DNA from: Treponema sp.
GTDB lineage: Bacteria > Spirochaetota > Spirochaetia > Treponematales > Treponemataceae
Direction: 5' to 3'
Assembly (NCBI GenBank): GCA_016297805.1
Contig: JAEDFX010000115.1
Span: 1 to 6,467, forward strand
DNA length: 6,467 nucleotides
Below, one piece after another: positions 5,013 through 6,467 of the stretch. Numbering within the stretch: the stretch's first letter is position 1; every line of letters starts with the position of its first letter. The translations under genes and the position numbers were made by a program. The notes under the pieces are model-generated. The model did not search any database. It had not been told where the DNA came from and saw only the letters and a list, made by a program, of their open reading frames with translations.

Positions 5013-6139
5013 TACTGTTCACTTCCAGGATATTGAACACCATCGTCGTCGTCATCAATATAGGCACGACTGTTCAAAAAGCTTGAGCCAAAAGATGATG
5101 TTGCCTCAGCTTCAGTTTTAACATCTCGTTTTTCCTGAGAATTTACAAGTTTTACAATCTGAGCTTGAGCATCTTTCATGCCACGACCTGCCATAACAGA
5201 AACAGGAATAACAACTGTATCAGGTTCTTCTGAACGGATTTTATCTGCAACTTCTACAGCCCGTTCAAAGGCACCCTCTACATCAATTTTATTACAAAGA
5301 ACGATTCTAGGTTTTTCCATCAAATCATCAGAATAATTTGCAAGTTCATTACAAAGAGTTTCATAAGCTGTCTGATAGTTATCATCAGAACAATCAATCA
5401 TAAAAATAAGACAAGCAGTTCTTGTAATATGCTTTAAAAAAGTATCTCCAAGTCCAAGACCTTCACTGGCACCTTCAATAATTCCAGGAATGTCAGCAAT
5501 GATAATATCACTTTCATCATCAATTCTTAGAACCCCAAGATTTGGAATAATAGTAGTAAATGGATAAGGAGCAATCTTTGGTCTAGCGTTTGTAAAATAT
5601 GTAAGGAGTGATGACTTTCCAGCATTTGGAAAACCTACAAGCCCAACATCTGCCATAATAGAAAGTTCAATTTTTAAGAATCGAGTTTCTCCAGGCTGTC
5701 CAGGATTTGCATGTCTAGGAGCTTGATTTGTGGAAGTCTTAAAATGAACGTTTCCCCAACCACCATTACCACCTGTCAAAAACTTAAACTGTTCTTCACC
5801 TTTTGCTGTTGAAAAATCGTAAATAATTTCATCAGTTTCAGCATCACGGATGGTTGTTCCAGGAGGAACTGGAATTACACAATCTTCTCCATCTGCACCA
5901 TAGCGATTCCATCCCTGGCCATCTCCACCATTTTTAGCCTTAAAACAATGTTTATGACGAAGTTTTGCCAATGTTCGCAAGTTTCGTTTAACACAAAAAA
6001 TTACGTCGCCACCTTTTCCACCATCTCCACCATTTGGACCACCATGAGGAATATACTTTTCACGACGGAAAGCTACACAACCATTTCCACCATTTCCAGA
6101 GCGAACTTCTATAACTGCTTCATCAGCAAAACCAATCAT
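5012..6139 (-). CDS. obg: GTPase Obg, ribosome assembly factor
   Basis: Obg is an essential GTPase in late 50S subunit assembly, also linked to stress and ppGpp responses. From the ATG at 6137-6139 the product has 375 residues. The glycine-rich Obg fold spans about 1-158 (RSGNGGNGCVAFRREKYIP, GGPNGGDGGKGGDV, TGGNGGWGN). The G domain follows: G1 GFPNAGKS (169-176), G2 PFTT (193-196), G3 DIPG (216-219), G4 NKID (283-286) and G5 SVMA (314-317). There is no C-terminal OCT domain; the protein ends in a short polar tail with five consecutive Asp (362-366). This start is preferred because GGAG lies 5 bases upstream and the protein begins at the conserved FxDEAxIEVRSG. An in-frame ATG at 6199 lies inside the rpmA terminator stem. 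Close linkage to rpmA is typical. Confidence 0.96.
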   Translation of the reverse strand: MIGFADEAVIEVRSGNGGNGCVAFRREKYIPHGGPNGGDGGKGGDVIFCVKRNLRTLAKLRHKHCFKAKNGGDGQGWNRYGADGEDCVIPVPPGTTIRDAETDEIIYDFSTAKGEEQFKFLTGGNGGWGNVHFKTSTNQAPRHANPGQPGETRFLKIELSIMADVGLVGFPNAGKSSLLTYFTNARPKIAPYPFTTIIPNLGVLRIDDESDIIIADIPGIIEGASEGLGLGDTFLKHITRTACLIFMIDCSDDNYQTAYETLCNELANYSDDLMEKPRIVLCNKIDVEGAFERAVEVADKIRSEEPDTVVIPVSVMAGRGMKDAQAQIVKLVNSQEKRDVKTEAEATSSFGSSFLNSRAYIDDDDDGVQYPGSEQ

Positions 6140-6160
6140 AACTTCTCCATATAAAAAATT

Positions 6161-6197
6161 AAAAAAAAAGCCCGGTAGATTATTGGTCACACCGGGC
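6161..6197 (-). terminator. Rho-independent terminator between rpmA and obg
   Basis: Arms gcccggt (6170-6176) and accgggc (6191-6197) form a 7-bp GC-rich stem with a 14-base loop. On the minus strand it is followed by nine T (complement of 6161-6169). It lies 24 bases past the rpmA stop and 30 before the obg ATG. The space to obg leaves little room for a full promoter, so it probably acts as a partial terminator that sets obg expression below that of the ribosomal-protein genes. Confidence 0.85.
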
Positions 6198-6221
6198 ATT
6201 ATTTACAAGCTAAGAATATGC

Positions 6222-6467
6222 TTATTTAGCAGCTTCAACTGAAACAACTTTGTGATTGTTTCTTTCACCGTAAACTACTTTTCCATCAGCTGTAGCAAAC
6301 AAGCTGTCATCACCAGCTTTCATTACGTTTTCTCCAGGATAGAATTTTGTTCCACGCTGCTTAAGAATGATTGAACCAGCTGTTACTGATTCACCAGCAT
6401 ATTTTTTAATACCCAAGTTTTTTGGATTTGAATCGCGTCCGTTTTTTGCACCAGATCCACCACGTGT
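6222..6467 (-). CDS. rpmA: 50S ribosomal protein L27 (5' end outside window)
   Basis: L27 sits in the large subunit near the peptidyl-transferase centre, where its flexible N-terminus contacts the P-site tRNA. The visible 81 residues start mid-protein with TRGGSGAKNGRDSNPKNLG, the strongly conserved L27 N-terminal block. They continue through GTKFYPGENV, LFATADGKVVYG and a VVSVEAAK end. L27 is usually about 85-90 residues, so only a few N-terminal residues lie beyond the right edge. The reading frame is open to the edge; a TTG-start reading at 6416 would wrongly drop the conserved block. It is probably preceded by rplU outside the window, as in most bacteria. A terminator follows 24 bases after the stop. 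Confidence 0.96.
   Translation of the reverse strand, partial: TRGGSGAKNGRDSNPKNLGIKKYAGESVTAGSIILKQRGTKFYPGENVMKAGDDSLFATADGKVVYGERNNHKVVSVEAAK

Noticed and set aside
4491..5036. Plus-strand ORFs (4491-4694 and 4851-5036) opposite nadD
   Set aside because: Both are antisense to conserved NadD motifs, with no independent support.
5948..6154. Plus-strand ORF of 68 codons opposite the start of obg
   Set aside because: Its Thr/Ser/Ile-rich translation simply mirrors the glycine-rich Obg codons on the other strand.
6140..6199. Longer obg reading from ATG at 6199
   Set aside because: The extra 20 residues are translated from the rpmA terminator hairpin and its T-run, while a good Shine-Dalgarno precedes the ATG at 6139.

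Overview
The window looks like a chromosomal segment of a low-GC spirochaete, most likely a Treponema-type organism. This is an inference from gene content and order; no 16S or similar marker is present. Almost everything is on the minus strand. Reading that strand from the right edge, a ribosomal-protein and GTPase operon runs rpmA (cut by the window edge) - obg - nadD - yqeK - LCP-family gene - rsfS. The genes from obg to rsfS are tightly packed: 1-nt stop/start overlap at obg/nadD, 11 nt at nadD/yqeK, a GTGA overlap at yqeK/LCP and 3 nt at LCP/rsfS. A rho-independent terminator lies between rpmA and obg, so obg and the genes after it probably depend on read-through or a weak local promoter.

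A long symmetric terminator (about 2126-2164) separates rsfS from a convergent plus-strand gene. That gene encodes an 87-residue, extremely acidic protein of unknown function. From the gap at 1635-1847, ispE and then spoVG are transcribed leftward. The ispE promoter is near consensus and sits so close to the start codon that the mRNA should be almost leaderless. A perfect 9-bp inverted repeat covers the -10 box and the ATG. The most likely spoVG start is an internal GTG preceded by an ideal Shine-Dalgarno sequence.

Left of spoVG is a complete minus-strand tRNA-Gln(UUG) with its own terminator hairpin. The remaining 357 bases hold no convincing protein gene but are highly structured. The last 21 bases around the tRNA 3' end recur exactly 222 bp further on, followed by a second, diverged terminator hairpin. 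Between the copies lies a 151-bp unit bounded by inverted copies of the tRNA T-arm and filled with three hairpins. A second palindrome-rich unit starts at the window edge and shares an 8-bp linker with the first. This tRNA-linked, hairpin-rich region is the least explained part of the window.

Functionally the genes are housekeeping. They cover ribosome structure, assembly and silencing (L27, Obg, RsfS), NAD synthesis (NadD), Ap4A turnover (YqeK), cell-envelope work (LCP), isoprenoid synthesis (IspE) and a nucleic-acid-binding regulator (SpoVG).
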